Part shown: positions 43,042-51,988 of the stretch, piece after piece | Layout of the letters: each line of letters starts with the position of its first letter | Numbering within the stretch: position 1 is the first letter of the stretch | Source of the DNA: Pseudarthrobacter sp. NIBRBAC000502772 | Lineage (GTDB): Bacteria > Actinomycetota > Actinomycetes > Actinomycetales > Micrococcaceae | Direction of reading: 5' to 3' | DNA length: 64,000 bases | Assembly: GCF_006517235.1 (NCBI RefSeq) | Contig: NZ_CP041188.1 | Span: 2,728,001-2,792,000, forward strand | Notes under the pieces: generated by a model | The model's input: only the letters and a program-made list of their open reading frames with translations | Told to the model about the DNA's origin: nothing | The model's database searches: none | Made by a program: the position numbers and the translations under genes

Positions 43042-43725
43042 CTAGACGGAGCGGCCGTCGAGCTTGTCCTGGATGCGACGCGCCAGCTCAGCAGTGGGTA
43101 TCGAGCGGGGAAAAACGGCCACAACCAGGTCGTCCCCCGCCGGGACGGATGCGGGGTCGCCCTGCGGCAGTACCCCGAACATACGGCGCACCGCCAGCAG
43201 TTCGTGTTCCAGGTTCTGGAGGGAACCGCGGGCGGAGTCCAGCATCATTTCGCGCAGCACATAGTTATGGGTTGAGGTGACAGCCGCGGCGAACCGGATT
43301 GCATCAAGAGTTGATATGCCCGGCAGTGTCTGGCGAAGGTAGTCCGAGAAAAGCCGTTCATAGCGGGACACCATGATCGTTTCCCGGTCCCGCAGCGCGG
43401 GCACCGCCTGCACCACGTGGTAGCGCTTTTGGGACAGCTTCCGGCGTTCGGAAAATTTCACGAAGACCAGCTCTGCAGCCTGGCACACAGCCTCCCACGG
43501 ATCGGGATGGCTGGCTGCCAGGTAGACCGTCAGCTCGGCGAGCAGGGCTTCGTGGTCCGCAAAGATCACGTCTTCCTTGGCGCGGAACTGACGGAAGAAG
43601 GTGCTGCGGGAGATTCCGGCAGCGAGGGCAATATCGTCCACGCTGGTCGGGTCGTAGCCATTGTCGGTGAACAGATCCAGCGCGGCCTCGGCCACGCCGG
43701 AACGGAAATTAGCCACTGATGCCAT
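43042..43725 (-). CDS. TetR-family transcriptional regulator of the acyl-CoA operon
   Basis: 227 residues with a TetR HTH (TSVDDIALAAGISRSTFFRQFRAKEDV, about 27-53). The ATG at 43725 lies inside the 3' end of the thiolase gene (17-base overlap), so it is the last member of the beta-oxidation operon. It is a candidate to bind the inverted repeat ACTGAGT-N15-ACTCAGT before the first gene. Acyl-CoA-responsive TetR repressors of this layout (FadR/PaaR-type) are well known; the ligand here is unknown. Confidence 0.88.
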   Translation of the reverse strand: MASVANFRSGVAEAALDLFTDNGYDPTSVDDIALAAGISRSTFFRQFRAKEDVIFADHEALLAELTVYLAASHPDPWEAVCQAAELVFVKFSERRKLSQKRYHVVQAVPALRDRETIMVSRYERLFSDYLRQTLPGISTLDAIRFAAAVTSTHNYVLREMMLDSARGSLQNLEHELLAVRRMFGVLPQGDPASVPAGDDLVVAVFPRSIPTAELARRIQDKLDGRSV

Positions 43726-44908
43726 CCCGGTAGAGTAGCAGCGCGTCACCCTGTCCGCCGCCGCCACAAAGCGCGACGGCGGATTTGCCGCTCCCGCGCC
43801 GCATCAGCTCATGGACGGCCGAGACCACCAGCCGGGCTCCGGAGGCGCCGATCGGATGTCCGATCGCGATGGCTCCGCCGTTGACGTTCACCTTGTCCAA
43901 ACCGACGCCCAGGGCTGCTGCGGAGTGGGCCACCACCGAGGCGAAGGCCTCGTTGATCTCCACAAAGTCAAGATCCCCGGCCGTCCAGCCGGCGCGGGCC
44001 AGGGCCGCGGTGATTGCCTGTGCCGGCTTGTCCGGCAGTGTTGTGTCGGGCCCGGCGATCTGCCCGGCGGGCCCGACGACGGCCAGCACCTCGAGCCCGT
44101 GGGCATCGGCGTACGCGCGGGTCACCAGCACGACGGCGGCGGCGCCGTCGCTCAGCGGTGAAGCATTTCCGGCCGTGACTGTTCCCTCCGCGGTGAAGGC
44201 CGGCTTCAGCGCGGCCAGCACCTCCTGCGTGGATTGCGGGCGGACGCCCTCGTCATCGCTTACCAGTACGGGCGCGCCGCGCTTCTGTGGCACCGAAATG
44301 GGGGCAATCTCGGCGCTGAACATTCCCCCTGCCCGGGCCGCGGCCGCCCGCTGGTGGGACAGCGCCGCGATGTTGTCCTGCGCCTCGCGGGAGAGTTGAA
44401 GGTCCGAGTTGGCGCGGTCCGTGGCAATGCCCATGAGCTCGTGGTCAAAGGCGTCCGTGAGCCCATCATGGCCGGCCGAGTCCACGGCCGTAATGCCGCC
44501 GTAGAGGTAGCCGGCGCGCGAGCCGGTGAGCACGTGCGGCGCCTGGCTCATGGACTCCTGGCCGCCGGCGACCACCACATCCGCCTCGCCCAGTTTGAGC
44601 AACCGGACGCCCTGGATGATGGCACTCAGCCCGGAGAGGCAGACCTTGTTCACCGTGACGGCGGGGGCGCTGAGCGGTATTCCTGCCGCGACGGCGCTTT
44701 GCCGCGCGGGGTTCTGGCCCGCGCCGGCCGTCAGGACCTGACCCACAATGACCGCGTCGACGGACGCCGGTCCGATCCCGGAGCGCTCCAGGGCCGCGGC
44801 GATGGCCGCGGCGCCCAGCTGCACAGCGCTTTGTGAAGCCAGCTGGCCCATCAGCTTTCCTTGAGGGGTGCGGGCCGCGCCCACAACAACTATGTCCTGG
44901 CTACTCAT
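43709..44908 (-). CDS. Acetyl-CoA C-acyltransferase (thiolase)
   Basis: 399 residues. The nucleophile is Cys90 in NKVCLSG. The second-site residues are His in AIGHPIGASGARL and Cys in ALCGGGGQGDAL near the C-terminus. It cleaves 3-ketoacyl-CoA to acetyl-CoA plus a shortened acyl-CoA. The ATG at 44908 follows AAGGA and overlaps the ligase stop (ATGA); the longer frame to 45130 is antisense-type noise inside the ligase gene. Confidence 0.93.
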   Translation of the reverse strand: MSSQDIVVVGAARTPQGKLMGQLASQSAVQLGAAAIAAALERSGIGPASVDAVIVGQVLTAGAGQNPARQSAVAAGIPLSAPAVTVNKVCLSGLSAIIQGVRLLKLGEADVVVAGGQESMSQAPHVLTGSRAGYLYGGITAVDSAGHDGLTDAFDHELMGIATDRANSDLQLSREAQDNIAALSHQRAAAARAGGMFSAEIAPISVPQKRGAPVLVSDDEGVRPQSTQEVLAALKPAFTAEGTVTAGNASPLSDGAAAVVLVTRAYADAHGLEVLAVVGPAGQIAGPDTTLPDKPAQAITAALARAGWTAGDLDFVEINEAFASVVAHSAAALGVGLDKVNVNGGAIAIGHPIGASGARLVVSAVHELMRRGSGKSAVALCGGGGQGDALLLYRDGISG

Positions 44909-46539
44909 TTGGTGGGTTCCTTGCTGGGGGCGGGGGCACTGAGGTCCAGGGCACGTAGGCGCGACTTCAGGACTTTGCCGGTGGAGTTGTGGGGGAGCTC
45001 TTCGGGGAAAAGGATCCTGTCCGGAACCTTGAATCCTGAGAGCAGGCCCTTGACGTGCGAGCGGATCTCCTCGGCCGTGACCGAGCTGGAGCTGCTGCGG
45101 ATGACAAAGGCCACCGGGCGTTCGCCCCATTTCTCGTGCGCGACGCCGATCACGGCCACGTTCAGCACTGCCGGGTGGCTCATTATGGCTTGCTCCACCT
45201 CAATTGTGGAGATGTTTTCTCCGCCGGAGATGATGATGTCCTTGGCCCGGTCCTTGAGCTGGATGTAGCCGTCGGGATGCATCACGCCGAGGTCGCCGGT
45301 ATGGAACCAGCCGCCGCGGAAGGCGTCGGCCGTGGCCTCGGGATCCTTGAAGTAACCGAGCATCACGTTGTTGCCCCGAAGCACGATTTCGCCCAGCGTT
45401 GCGCCGTCGGCCGGGACATCGAGCATGTCCAGGTCCACGATGCGCGCCGTCTCGGCCTGCAGCATCCCCACCCCCTGGCGGGAGATCTTGACGGCCCTGT
45501 CCTGGGCGGAAAGATCATCCCACTCTGTTTGATGCTCACAGATCGTGTACGGGCCGTACACCTCGGTCAACCCATAAACGTGGACCACGCTGATCCCGAT
45601 TGACTCCAGGGACGTGATGATCGCGGGCGACGGCGGTGCGCCCGCCGTCGTGATGCGCAGCGGCACCTTCAGCTCGTGGGCCTGGGGTGCGCCGGCAATG
45701 ATGCTGCAAACCGTGGGGGCGCCACAGAGGTTGGTGACTCCGAGAGTGTCGATGGCGTCCCAGACGGCGTCGGCGCGCACTGCTCGCAGGCAGATGTGGA
45801 CGCCTGCGGCCGCCGTCACGGCCCAAGTGGTGCACCAACCGTTGCAGTGGAACATCGGAAGGGTCCAGAGGTAGCGCGTGTCGCCGGTGAAGTGATTGTG
45901 GAAGGTTTCCCCGAGCGAGTTCAGGTAGGCACCGCGATGCGAATACAGCACGCCCTTGGGCTTGCCCGTGGTGCCGGAGGTGTAGTTGAGCGTGATCGGG
46001 GCGCGTTCGTCCTCTACGCTCCACGGAAGATCTGCGTCCTGGTGTCCGGACGCGGCGAGGAAGTCTGCGTACTGCGTAGTGCCGATGCCTGCCGGGACCT
46101 CCGGATACGGGATGGTGCTGTCAGGCACTTCGATCACCTCAGCCAGTTGTGTCAGGCCCAGGTCCATTCCCGCCACGGTGGCCAGCAGTTCCGAATCGGC
46201 AAACAGCAGCCTGGCTTCGGAATGCTCCAGGATGTATTGGAGTTCCCGGGCGGACATCCGCGAGTTCAGGGCCACCAGGACGCCGCCGGCCAGGGGGACG
46301 GCGTAATGGGCAATCAGCAGTTCCGGCACATTAGGACACAGGAAGGCCACCCGGTCACCGGGCTGGATCCTGCTCTTGATCGCTTTGGCCAGCCCCTGGG
46401 CTTCGGCAGCGAAGTCCAGGTAAGTATAGGAGCGGTCACCGTGGATGATCGCCGTCTTCTGTCCGAACACCTCGGCGGAGCGCTGCAGGAACCGCAGGGG
46501 GCTCAGTGGGGTTTCATTGGGAAGCTCAATTGTGGTCAT
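44905..46539 (-). CDS. Acyl-CoA ligase (AMP-forming)
   Basis: 544 residues of the ANL superfamily. Core motifs are the P-loop YTSGTTGKPKG, the A5 region VHVYGLTEVYGP, A7 GGWFHTGDLG and the A10 lysine in NSTGKVLKSRLR. It activates a carboxylic acid with ATP and CoA. Medium-chain or aromatic substrates are usual for this branch; the exact one cannot be read. No signal peptide. It lies 9 bases after the acyl-CoA dehydrogenase gene and overlaps thiolase. Confidence 0.92.
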   Translation of the reverse strand: MTTIELPNETPLSPLRFLQRSAEVFGQKTAIIHGDRSYTYLDFAAEAQGLAKAIKSRIQPGDRVAFLCPNVPELLIAHYAVPLAGGVLVALNSRMSARELQYILEHSEARLLFADSELLATVAGMDLGLTQLAEVIEVPDSTIPYPEVPAGIGTTQYADFLAASGHQDADLPWSVEDERAPITLNYTSGTTGKPKGVLYSHRGAYLNSLGETFHNHFTGDTRYLWTLPMFHCNGWCTTWAVTAAAGVHICLRAVRADAVWDAIDTLGVTNLCGAPTVCSIIAGAPQAHELKVPLRITTAGAPPSPAIITSLESIGISVVHVYGLTEVYGPYTICEHQTEWDDLSAQDRAVKISRQGVGMLQAETARIVDLDMLDVPADGATLGEIVLRGNNVMLGYFKDPEATADAFRGGWFHTGDLGVMHPDGYIQLKDRAKDIIISGGENISTIEVEQAIMSHPAVLNVAVIGVAHEKWGERPVAFVIRSSSSSVTAEEIRSHVKGLLSGFKVPDRILFPEELPHNSTGKVLKSRLRALDLSAPAPSKEPTK

Positions 46540-46548
46540 GGCGAATCC

Positions 46549-47730
46549 TTAGGCGAAGGCGCTTTGTCCGGTGACATCGCGGCCGATCAATAGGGTCTGA
46601 ATGCTCTGCGTGCCTTCGTAGGTATGGATGGATTCGATGTCGAGAAGGTGCCGGATCACGTGGTTTTCCAGCAGGATGCCGTTGCCGCCCAACATGTCGC
46701 GGGCAATGGACGCCAGCTCGCGGGCCTTGCGGGTGTTGTGGTACTTCGCCATCGAGGCCTGGGTGGGGCGCATCTCGCCGGCCGCATCAAGCCCCGCGAG
46801 GTGGAAACAGTGCAGCTGCATGCTGGTCAGCTCCGAGAGCATGTACGCCAGTCGCTCCTGGACAAGTTGGAACTTTGCCAGCGGCTTGCCGAACTGTGTC
46901 CGCTGCGTGGCATAGTTCAACGCGGCTTCGTAGACGGCGGTGGCGTGGCCGAGAGCGGACCAGGCCACCCCCAAACGCGTGGCAACAAGGATTTCGGACG
47001 TGTCCTTGAAAGTGCGGGCACCGGGGAGAAGATTGGCCTTTGGAATGCGGACGTTGTTGAGCTTGATCCGGGCCTGGTGGATTGCGCGCAGCGAAGCCTT
47101 TCCGGTGATGGTTTCGGCCTCGTAACCCTCCCGGTCCTGTTCCACCAGGAAACCGCGGACATCGCCGTCGTCATCGCGTGCCCAGACCACCGTGACATCG
47201 CCTACGGAGCCGTTGCCGATCCACTTCTTCTCGCCATTGAGGACGTAGACCTCCCCGTCGAGCGAGGCGGTGGTTTCCAGTGCCACGGAATCGGAGCCGT
47301 GGTCCGGTTCCGTCAGGGCGAAGGCACCGAGCTTTTCGCCGCGGGCCAGCGGACCGAGCCAGGTCCGGCGCTGGGTGTCGGAGCCAAAAAGGGCAATCGA
47401 CCGCAGTACCAGGCCGCCCTGCACTGCGATGACAGTGCCCAGGGAACCGTCCCCGCGGGAGACCTCCATGTTGACCAGGCCGGCTGCCAGCGCGGACATG
47501 GACTCCAGGCCCTGTACGTCAATGCCATCGGCCAGGAGGTTCATGGTGCCCATCCGCTTCGCCAGGTGGGCGGGGAACTCGGCCCGTTCCCAGTAGTCGT
47601 TCATCTGCGGCAGGGCCTCCGCGGTGAAATCCCGGGCACGCCTCCACGCTTCGCGGTCGGGTGCAGAAATATTGGCGAATACGGAGTAGTAGTCCGTGTC
47701 CAGCGGTTCAGCGACGTCATAGTCGGGCAT
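46549..47730 (-). CDS. Acyl-CoA dehydrogenase (glutaryl-CoA dehydrogenase-like)
   Basis: 393 residues. FAD/substrate segments are LGAFALTEPDHGSD and KKWIGNGSVGDVTVVWAR. The catalytic Glu lies in HTYEGTQSIQTLLIGRDVTG near residue 373. The N-terminal ~380-residue form and the TEPDHGSD motif fit the glutaryl-CoA dehydrogenase-like branch, but the arginine expected to bind the substrate carboxylate was not verified. It oxidises an acyl-CoA to enoyl-CoA in the cytoplasm. 86 bases separate it from the HAD gene upstream; both appear to be one transcript. Confidence 0.9.
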   Translation of the reverse strand: MPDYDVAEPLDTDYYSVFANISAPDREAWRRARDFTAEALPQMNDYWERAEFPAHLAKRMGTMNLLADGIDVQGLESMSALAAGLVNMEVSRGDGSLGTVIAVQGGLVLRSIALFGSDTQRRTWLGPLARGEKLGAFALTEPDHGSDSVALETTASLDGEVYVLNGEKKWIGNGSVGDVTVVWARDDDGDVRGFLVEQDREGYEAETITGKASLRAIHQARIKLNNVRIPKANLLPGARTFKDTSEILVATRLGVAWSALGHATAVYEAALNYATQRTQFGKPLAKFQLVQERLAYMLSELTSMQLHCFHLAGLDAAGEMRPTQASMAKYHNTRKARELASIARDMLGGNGILLENHVIRHLLDIESIHTYEGTQSIQTLLIGRDVTGQSAFA

Positions 47731-47816
47731 GGGCTTACATCCTTTTTTGGGGAGGAATTGAGAAATGGCGCGGAGGTGGCGGCGCTTGTTTGAGGCGGGC
47801 CGCGCGGCCCGGGCTA

Positions 47817-49085
47817 TCAGGCGAAGCCGGACCCGGGGTGGAAATCCCTACCCCACACACGCCGGGAGGCGCCGCTTTGGTCTAGCAGCGGGGTGAGGCC
47901 CCCCAGACGCTGGGGGAAGTTGGCGCCCAGCAGCATGCACAAATCCACTTCCGCCGGACCGGCCACCACCTTTTCGGCGAGCATCAGGCCCACCTCCTCG
48001 GCCAGGGCTTCAAATATCCGTGCCCTGATGGCCTCCGCGTCCCGTGCCGGCACTGAACCTCCGGCATCGGCAGACGGCAGCAGGGCGGCCGCCTCGGGAA
48101 GCGCCGTGCCGGACTTAGCCAGGTAGCCGCGCAGCCGGGCATCCGCAATGGCTGCCAGGCTGCTGCTGACATAAAACCGGTCAGGGTAGGCAGCGTGCAT
48201 GGTCTCGCAGATGTGCAGCTGAACGGCGGGTCCGATGAAACCCAGCAGCGTCAGCGGGGTCATAGGTAGCCCGAGCGGGTCCAGGGCATGGTCCGCCAGT
48301 TCGATATCCGTCCCGTCATCAATGACCTGCAGCAATTCGCAGAACAGCCGGGTCAGGATCCGGTTCACCACAAAGCCCGGCGTATCCGTAACCAGGACCG
48401 CAGTCTTGCCCAGAAGCCGGGCAAGCGAACAAGCGGTGGCGACGCTGACGTCGTCGTTGTTTTCAGTGCTGATGATTTCCACGAGCGGCAGCACAGCCAC
48501 CGGATTGAAGAAATGCAGTCCCACCAGGCGTTCCGGATGGGCGAGGCCGTGGCCCATCGCCGCGACGGATAGGGACGACGTATTCGTCAGGAGCAGCGCA
48601 TCAGTGCGCAGCAGTGGCTCGATCTCCGCGAAGACGGCGCGTTTGACGGCCAACTCCTCGAACACCGCCTCGATGACCACATCGCAGTCCCGGTACTCGC
48701 GCTTATCCACGGTGACGCGGACAAGACTGCCCAGGTCGCGGGCCGCCGTTTCGCTGAGTTGCCCCCGGCTCACCAGTTTCTCCAAGTGCCCGGCGATCCA
48801 GCCAAGCGCGCCATCCACCTTTGCCTGGGAAAGATCCGTGATCAGGACCGGAACGCCGAGCTGTTTGGCAAAAACAAGGGCAAGCTGGCTCGCCATGAGC
48901 CCGGCCCCGATTACGCCAACGCTTCGGACGGGGCGCGGATCGGCGCTGGGTGCGCCCGCCGGCCGCTGCCGTTGAGTGTCCAGTAGGGCCGCGGCATACG
49001 CCTGCGCCGATTTTCCGGGCGACTTGCCGGCGTCGACGGCAGCGCCCGTGAGTGAGGCAGTTTCTACGACATTGTCAGGAACCAT
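47817..49085 (-). CDS. 3-hydroxyacyl-CoA dehydrogenase
   Basis: 422 residues. It has the NAD-binding VGVIGAGLMASQLALVFAK (56-74), then FFNPVAVLPLVEII with the catalytic His before it (GLHFFNP) and Glu in the VEIIST stretch. Two C-terminal helical domains follow. A 50-residue N-terminal extension precedes the Rossmann fold. It oxidises 3-hydroxyacyl-CoA. The ATG at 49085 sits only about 13 bases from the suggested -10, so the mRNA could be nearly leaderless. First gene of the operon, with a large dyad in its promoter. No enoyl-CoA hydratase is encoded in this operon. Confidence 0.9.
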   Translation of the reverse strand: MVPDNVVETASLTGAAVDAGKSPGKSAQAYAAALLDTQRQRPAGAPSADPRPVRSVGVIGAGLMASQLALVFAKQLGVPVLITDLSQAKVDGALGWIAGHLEKLVSRGQLSETAARDLGSLVRVTVDKREYRDCDVVIEAVFEELAVKRAVFAEIEPLLRTDALLLTNTSSLSVAAMGHGLAHPERLVGLHFFNPVAVLPLVEIISTENNDDVSVATACSLARLLGKTAVLVTDTPGFVVNRILTRLFCELLQVIDDGTDIELADHALDPLGLPMTPLTLLGFIGPAVQLHICETMHAAYPDRFYVSSSLAAIADARLRGYLAKSGTALPEAAALLPSADAGGSVPARDAEAIRARIFEALAEEVGLMLAEKVVAGPAEVDLCMLLGANFPQRLGGLTPLLDQSGASRRVWGRDFHPGSGFA

Positions 49086-49104
49086 GTCACCGTTCTACAG
49101 TGAG

Positions 49105-49133
49105 ACTGAGTGTCAAGTCAACTGATACTCAGT
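49105..49133. promoter_or_regulatory. Inverted repeat in the beta-oxidation operon promoter
   Basis: ACTGAGT (49105-49111) and ACTCAGT (49127-49133) form a perfect 7-base dyad with a 15-base spacer. On the minus strand TTGACT lies within the spacer, and TAGAAC (49099-49094 region) follows after about 18 bases as a weak -10. Binding by the TetR encoded at the operon end would repress transcription. Confidence 0.55.
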
Positions 49134-49363
49134 TTCAAAGGCGGTGATTATGGCTTTGGAACGGCTGGGTTGGCGCGATGATCTCCGAGATAGTTCCCTT
49201 TTCTGTGCGCCTCAATTCGGCTGATGTCGCAGTAGGGGCGAGACTAAATCGGGGCTATGCGAGACAATGGGAACGGCGCCGCCACGCGCAACAGTGAGAG
49301 CGGTCACATTGGCCGGACGTCTGTTCAGCCGGTGTGGACTGTAAGTCTCAATGAGGAGGAACG

Positions 49364-49744
49364 ATGGGTAACGAAGCCGAAACTCCGGAAGCAGCGGCGT
49401 CCGTGGACTTCGAACAGGTCCAGTCGACAGAGCGGTTCCAGGAACTGCGCAAACGTCACCGTAGCTTTGTCTTTCCCATGGCCATTGCATTCCTGCTCTG
49501 GTATTTCGCCTACGTCCTGCTGGCTGACTACGCCGTCGAGTTTATGTCCACCAAAGTGTGGGGCAACATCAACGTCGGCCTGATCCTGGGCCTGCTGCAG
49601 TTCGTCTCCACGTTCGCCATCACCGGCTGGTATGTCAGCTACTCCAACCGGAAACTGGACCCCATTGCCGCCGAAATCCGCCACGAAATCGAAGGCCACG
49701 AGTTCGACCAATCCGGTAACCGAGTGGATGGAGCGGCGCAGTGA
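49364..49744 (+). CDS. DUF485 membrane protein
   Basis: 126 residues. The DUF485 core spans RFQELRKRHRSFVFPMAIAFLLWYFAYVLLADYA and WGNINVGLILGLLQFVSTF, giving two membrane helices. These proteins normally precede an ActP-type acetate/monocarboxylate:Na+ symporter and are thought to assist it. Here no such transporter follows; a usp gene on the other strand lies next. GAGGAACG precedes the ATG. It is thus an orphan, or the symporter was lost. Confidence 0.88.
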   Translation: MGNEAETPEAAASVDFEQVQSTERFQELRKRHRSFVFPMAIAFLLWYFAYVLLADYAVEFMSTKVWGNINVGLILGLLQFVSTFAITGWYVSYSNRKLDPIAAEIRHEIEGHEFDQSGNRVDGAAQ

Positions 49745-49767
49745 GAGGGACCCGGTTCGCGTGTGAG

Positions 49768-49814
49768 AAGCCGTGTCTTACGGCTTGAGAGGCGGAATCC
49801 CGGCTTTTCCGGGA
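49768..49814. terminator. Pair of short hairpins between convergent genes
   Basis: AAGCCGT / ACGGCTT (49768-49786, loop 5) and TCCCGG / CCGGGA (49798-49814, loop 5, T-rich). They separate the converging DUF485 and usp genes and may terminate either. Confidence 0.5.
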
Positions 49815-49819
49815 GGCTG

Positions 49820-50290
49820 TCATTTCGCCTTGGAGCCCCTCCATAGATGATGGGAGCGGTGGCTGCTTTCGGCATGCAGCACCAAGACGGGGCAGTCCGC
49901 GTGGGCAACACACGCAGAGCTCACGGAGCCGAGGTGCATGCCAAGGAAACCCCCGTGGCCCCGGCGTCCAACCACCAGCAATGAAGCGTCGGCCGCCGCT
50001 TCGACGAGCTTCGCCGCAGCCGGTCCGCGGACCAGTTGCGAGGTCAGTCTTTCCGGAGTCTCCTCACCGAACGCCTTTTCCAAGGCGTCCGCAAGAGTCT
50101 TCGCCGCAGCCGCTTCAAACCGGGCGAAATCGGGCGGAACATATCCGGCGTAGATCTCTGGAAAATCCCAACAGGCAATAGCGACAACGGTGGCGTTCAG
50201 GGCCGGCGCCAACTGCGCCCCGAGACGGAGCGCCTGAATGGACGATTCCGAACCGTCCACACCGACAAGAACCTTTGCTTCCGCATCCAT
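49820..50290 (-). CDS. Universal stress protein (single UspA domain)
   Basis: 156 residues: VLVGVDGSESS at the start, ATP loop GRRGHGGFLGMHLGSVS, closing with CPVLVLHAE. It resembles the usp genes at the window start, with LRLGAQLAPALNATVVAIACWDFP in place of their equivalents. The ATG at 50290 is preferred because GGGAG is 8 bases upstream (the ATG at 50296 is too close). It stands alone. Its last residues SHHLWRGSKAK are basic and outside the domain. Confidence 0.88.
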   Translation of the reverse strand: MDAEAKVLVGVDGSESSIQALRLGAQLAPALNATVVAIACWDFPEIYAGYVPPDFARFEAAAAKTLADALEKAFGEETPERLTSQLVRGPAAAKLVEAAADASLLVVGRRGHGGFLGMHLGSVSSACVAHADCPVLVLHAESSHRSHHLWRGSKAK

Positions 50291-50469
50291 GATCATTCTC
50301 CCTCGAAGGTGAATCCCCTGGTTGTTCCTAGTTTGCAGCTCGCATTAGCGGTAGCCGTGTGCCGAGCATATGCGCACTCGCAGGCGAACGGAACTGCCTA
50401 CGGATGTTTCCCGGGTCTGTCCGGGAATCTGAGCTTTGGTAAAACCCTCGATCACGGTTTCTGCGTGGT

Positions 50470-51450
50470 TAATCAGGAGAACTGAAAGATGGCTCCGGCC
50501 GTCGCGCAACCGGTCCAAGGCAGTCTCCGGTGTGATCGTGCCGTCCGCGAGTTCTGCGGCCAGCGCTCGAGCTCGGGCAGGCTCGCGTCACGGAAGGATC
50601 TGAGGGCCGCGGCGGTGGCGGAGTCACCTTGCCCGTGACGGTTGCTGAGCAGTTGCTCCACGCCCGCCAGATCGCTGCGGAAGGGCGCCAGCTGCCGGTC
50701 CCAAGCTGTGGGCCAGGCAGTGAGCTTGTTGAGCAACGCGTTGCTGTCGGCAATGACGTCGTCCAGGGCGTCCAGTTCCGCCGCCGCATCTGCGTACTCC
50801 CGCACCAGCTTGAGGTTCGACCGGCGGCCCAACGCCTTCGGTGTCAGGGCATGGACCCGGTTCGAGCCCGGTGGTGGCGCTGTACCGGTTGAGGAAATTG
50901 CGGTGCTTCTCCAGAACACTGCTGCCATAGGAAGAGGACTCGGCGCCGGTCATCCACGCAGCGACCTGGAATGCCGTGGACCGGTACCAGGGCAGGTTGA
51001 TCAGTTCGGCACCGCGCCGGACTCCTGCGATGGTCCCGTCCGTCCATTGGGCGTCCCGCAGGAGGTCCTTTGCGGCATTTTGGATGTCATCCCGTTGTTC
51101 CAGCGAGACCTTGCGGTCCTCGCCCATATAGGTGCCCACGTGCCGGCCGACCGGATCGAGCGCAAAGATGAAGAGCCCGTCGGCCCACTTCTGCCCGTCG
51201 GGACTGATCCAGTCCGGGTGTTCCGCGCGGGCGAACCTGAGAACCTCCTCGTTCAGGTTGTCCGCGGTGCTCCCGTTGTAGGTATACACAGCCACCTTGG
51301 TGGGCTCTGGAACTCGATCGCAGTGATGGCCGGGACGAGGGTGTTGCGGTCAAGAACTCCTGCCCGGTCGTCAACAACGACGACGTTGATCGGCGCGAGC
51401 CCGAGGGCTGCAGCGCAGCCGACAAGCAGCAGCGCAAACACTAAGAGCAC
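50470..51450 (-). pseudogene. DUF5129-type membrane/TPM-like protein, broken by at least three frameshifts
   Basis: Homologous segments lie in successive frames on the minus strand. 51450-51300 reads a membrane helix (LLVFALLLVGCAAALG) then INVVVVDDRAGVLDRNTL. After a shift, 51297-50880 reads VAVYTYNGSTADNLNEEVL through ADGLFIFALDPVGRHVGTYMGEDR and LPWYRSTAFQVAAWM. After another, 50830-50560 reads LVREYADAAAELDALDDVIADSNALLNKLT. After a third, LAAELADGTITPETALDRLRDG reads to about 50470. The full-length protein would be a membrane-anchored protein of about 330 or more residues. With this many shifts it is a clear pseudogene, unless the sequence has errors. Confidence 0.8.
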
Positions 51451-51494
51451 AAGGAACTGGCCGCTTCCGTGAGGTAGGAATTGGCTGTAGCCGT

Positions 51495-51673
51495 GTATCG
51501 CCGTCGATGACCGCGGTGCTGTAACGCTGGACCACTCCCTGGGGTGTCGACCCGTCCAGTGCCTCTGGCTGGCCGCGTGTAAAAACGACTGCCAGCGCCA
51601 CGATCACCAACAGCCCAATTGCGGAAAGGATTGCGATGAGAATCCGGTCGGGTTTTCTCGCCGCAGCGTTCAT
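51495..51673 (-). pseudogene. N-terminal fragment of a membrane-anchored exported protein
   Basis: From ATG at 51673 the minus strand encodes MNAAARKPDRILIAILSAI, a membrane helix (GLLVIVALAVVF) and TPQGVVQRYSTAVIDGDT. This is the start of a family of anchored actinobacterial proteins often next to DUF5129 genes. It then joins unrelated sequence leading into the DUF5129 remnant. The C-terminal part is lost, so the two genes were fused by a deletion. Confidence 0.6.
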
Positions 51674-51988
51674 GCCGTCACTATGGCGCACCAGCAGCCC
51701 TTTGTATGTGTCTTCCGGCCCTGAGCGGGCATTCTCACAGAATTTCGACCTGCTGTGCGGGGCAGTGCGACCCAGCCGCAGTAGGAGGAAGCCAGGTTCA
51801 GCCATCCCCGGCGGCAAAGTAGGCGGCTTGGAGAATGCTGAAGGGCACGAACACCAGCTGGGTGAAATCCAGATCAGGATCGACGGATGAGCAGAATGAA
51901 TTTGGCGATTCCTGTGCCTCGACTGTTCCTATGGGTCCTGCGAATACGTCTCAGGAGTAGGGTTGCCCTAGTCGACGAAGGGGTCAAC
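51674..51988. other. Intergenic region, possible gene debris
   Basis: No supportable gene. One minus-strand frame (about 51870-51805) reads LDFTQLVFVPFSILQAAYFAAGDG and stops, which looks like the C-terminal end of a lost membrane protein. The plus side holds the promoter region of the small gene at 51989; no hexamers are convincing. Confidence 0.4.
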
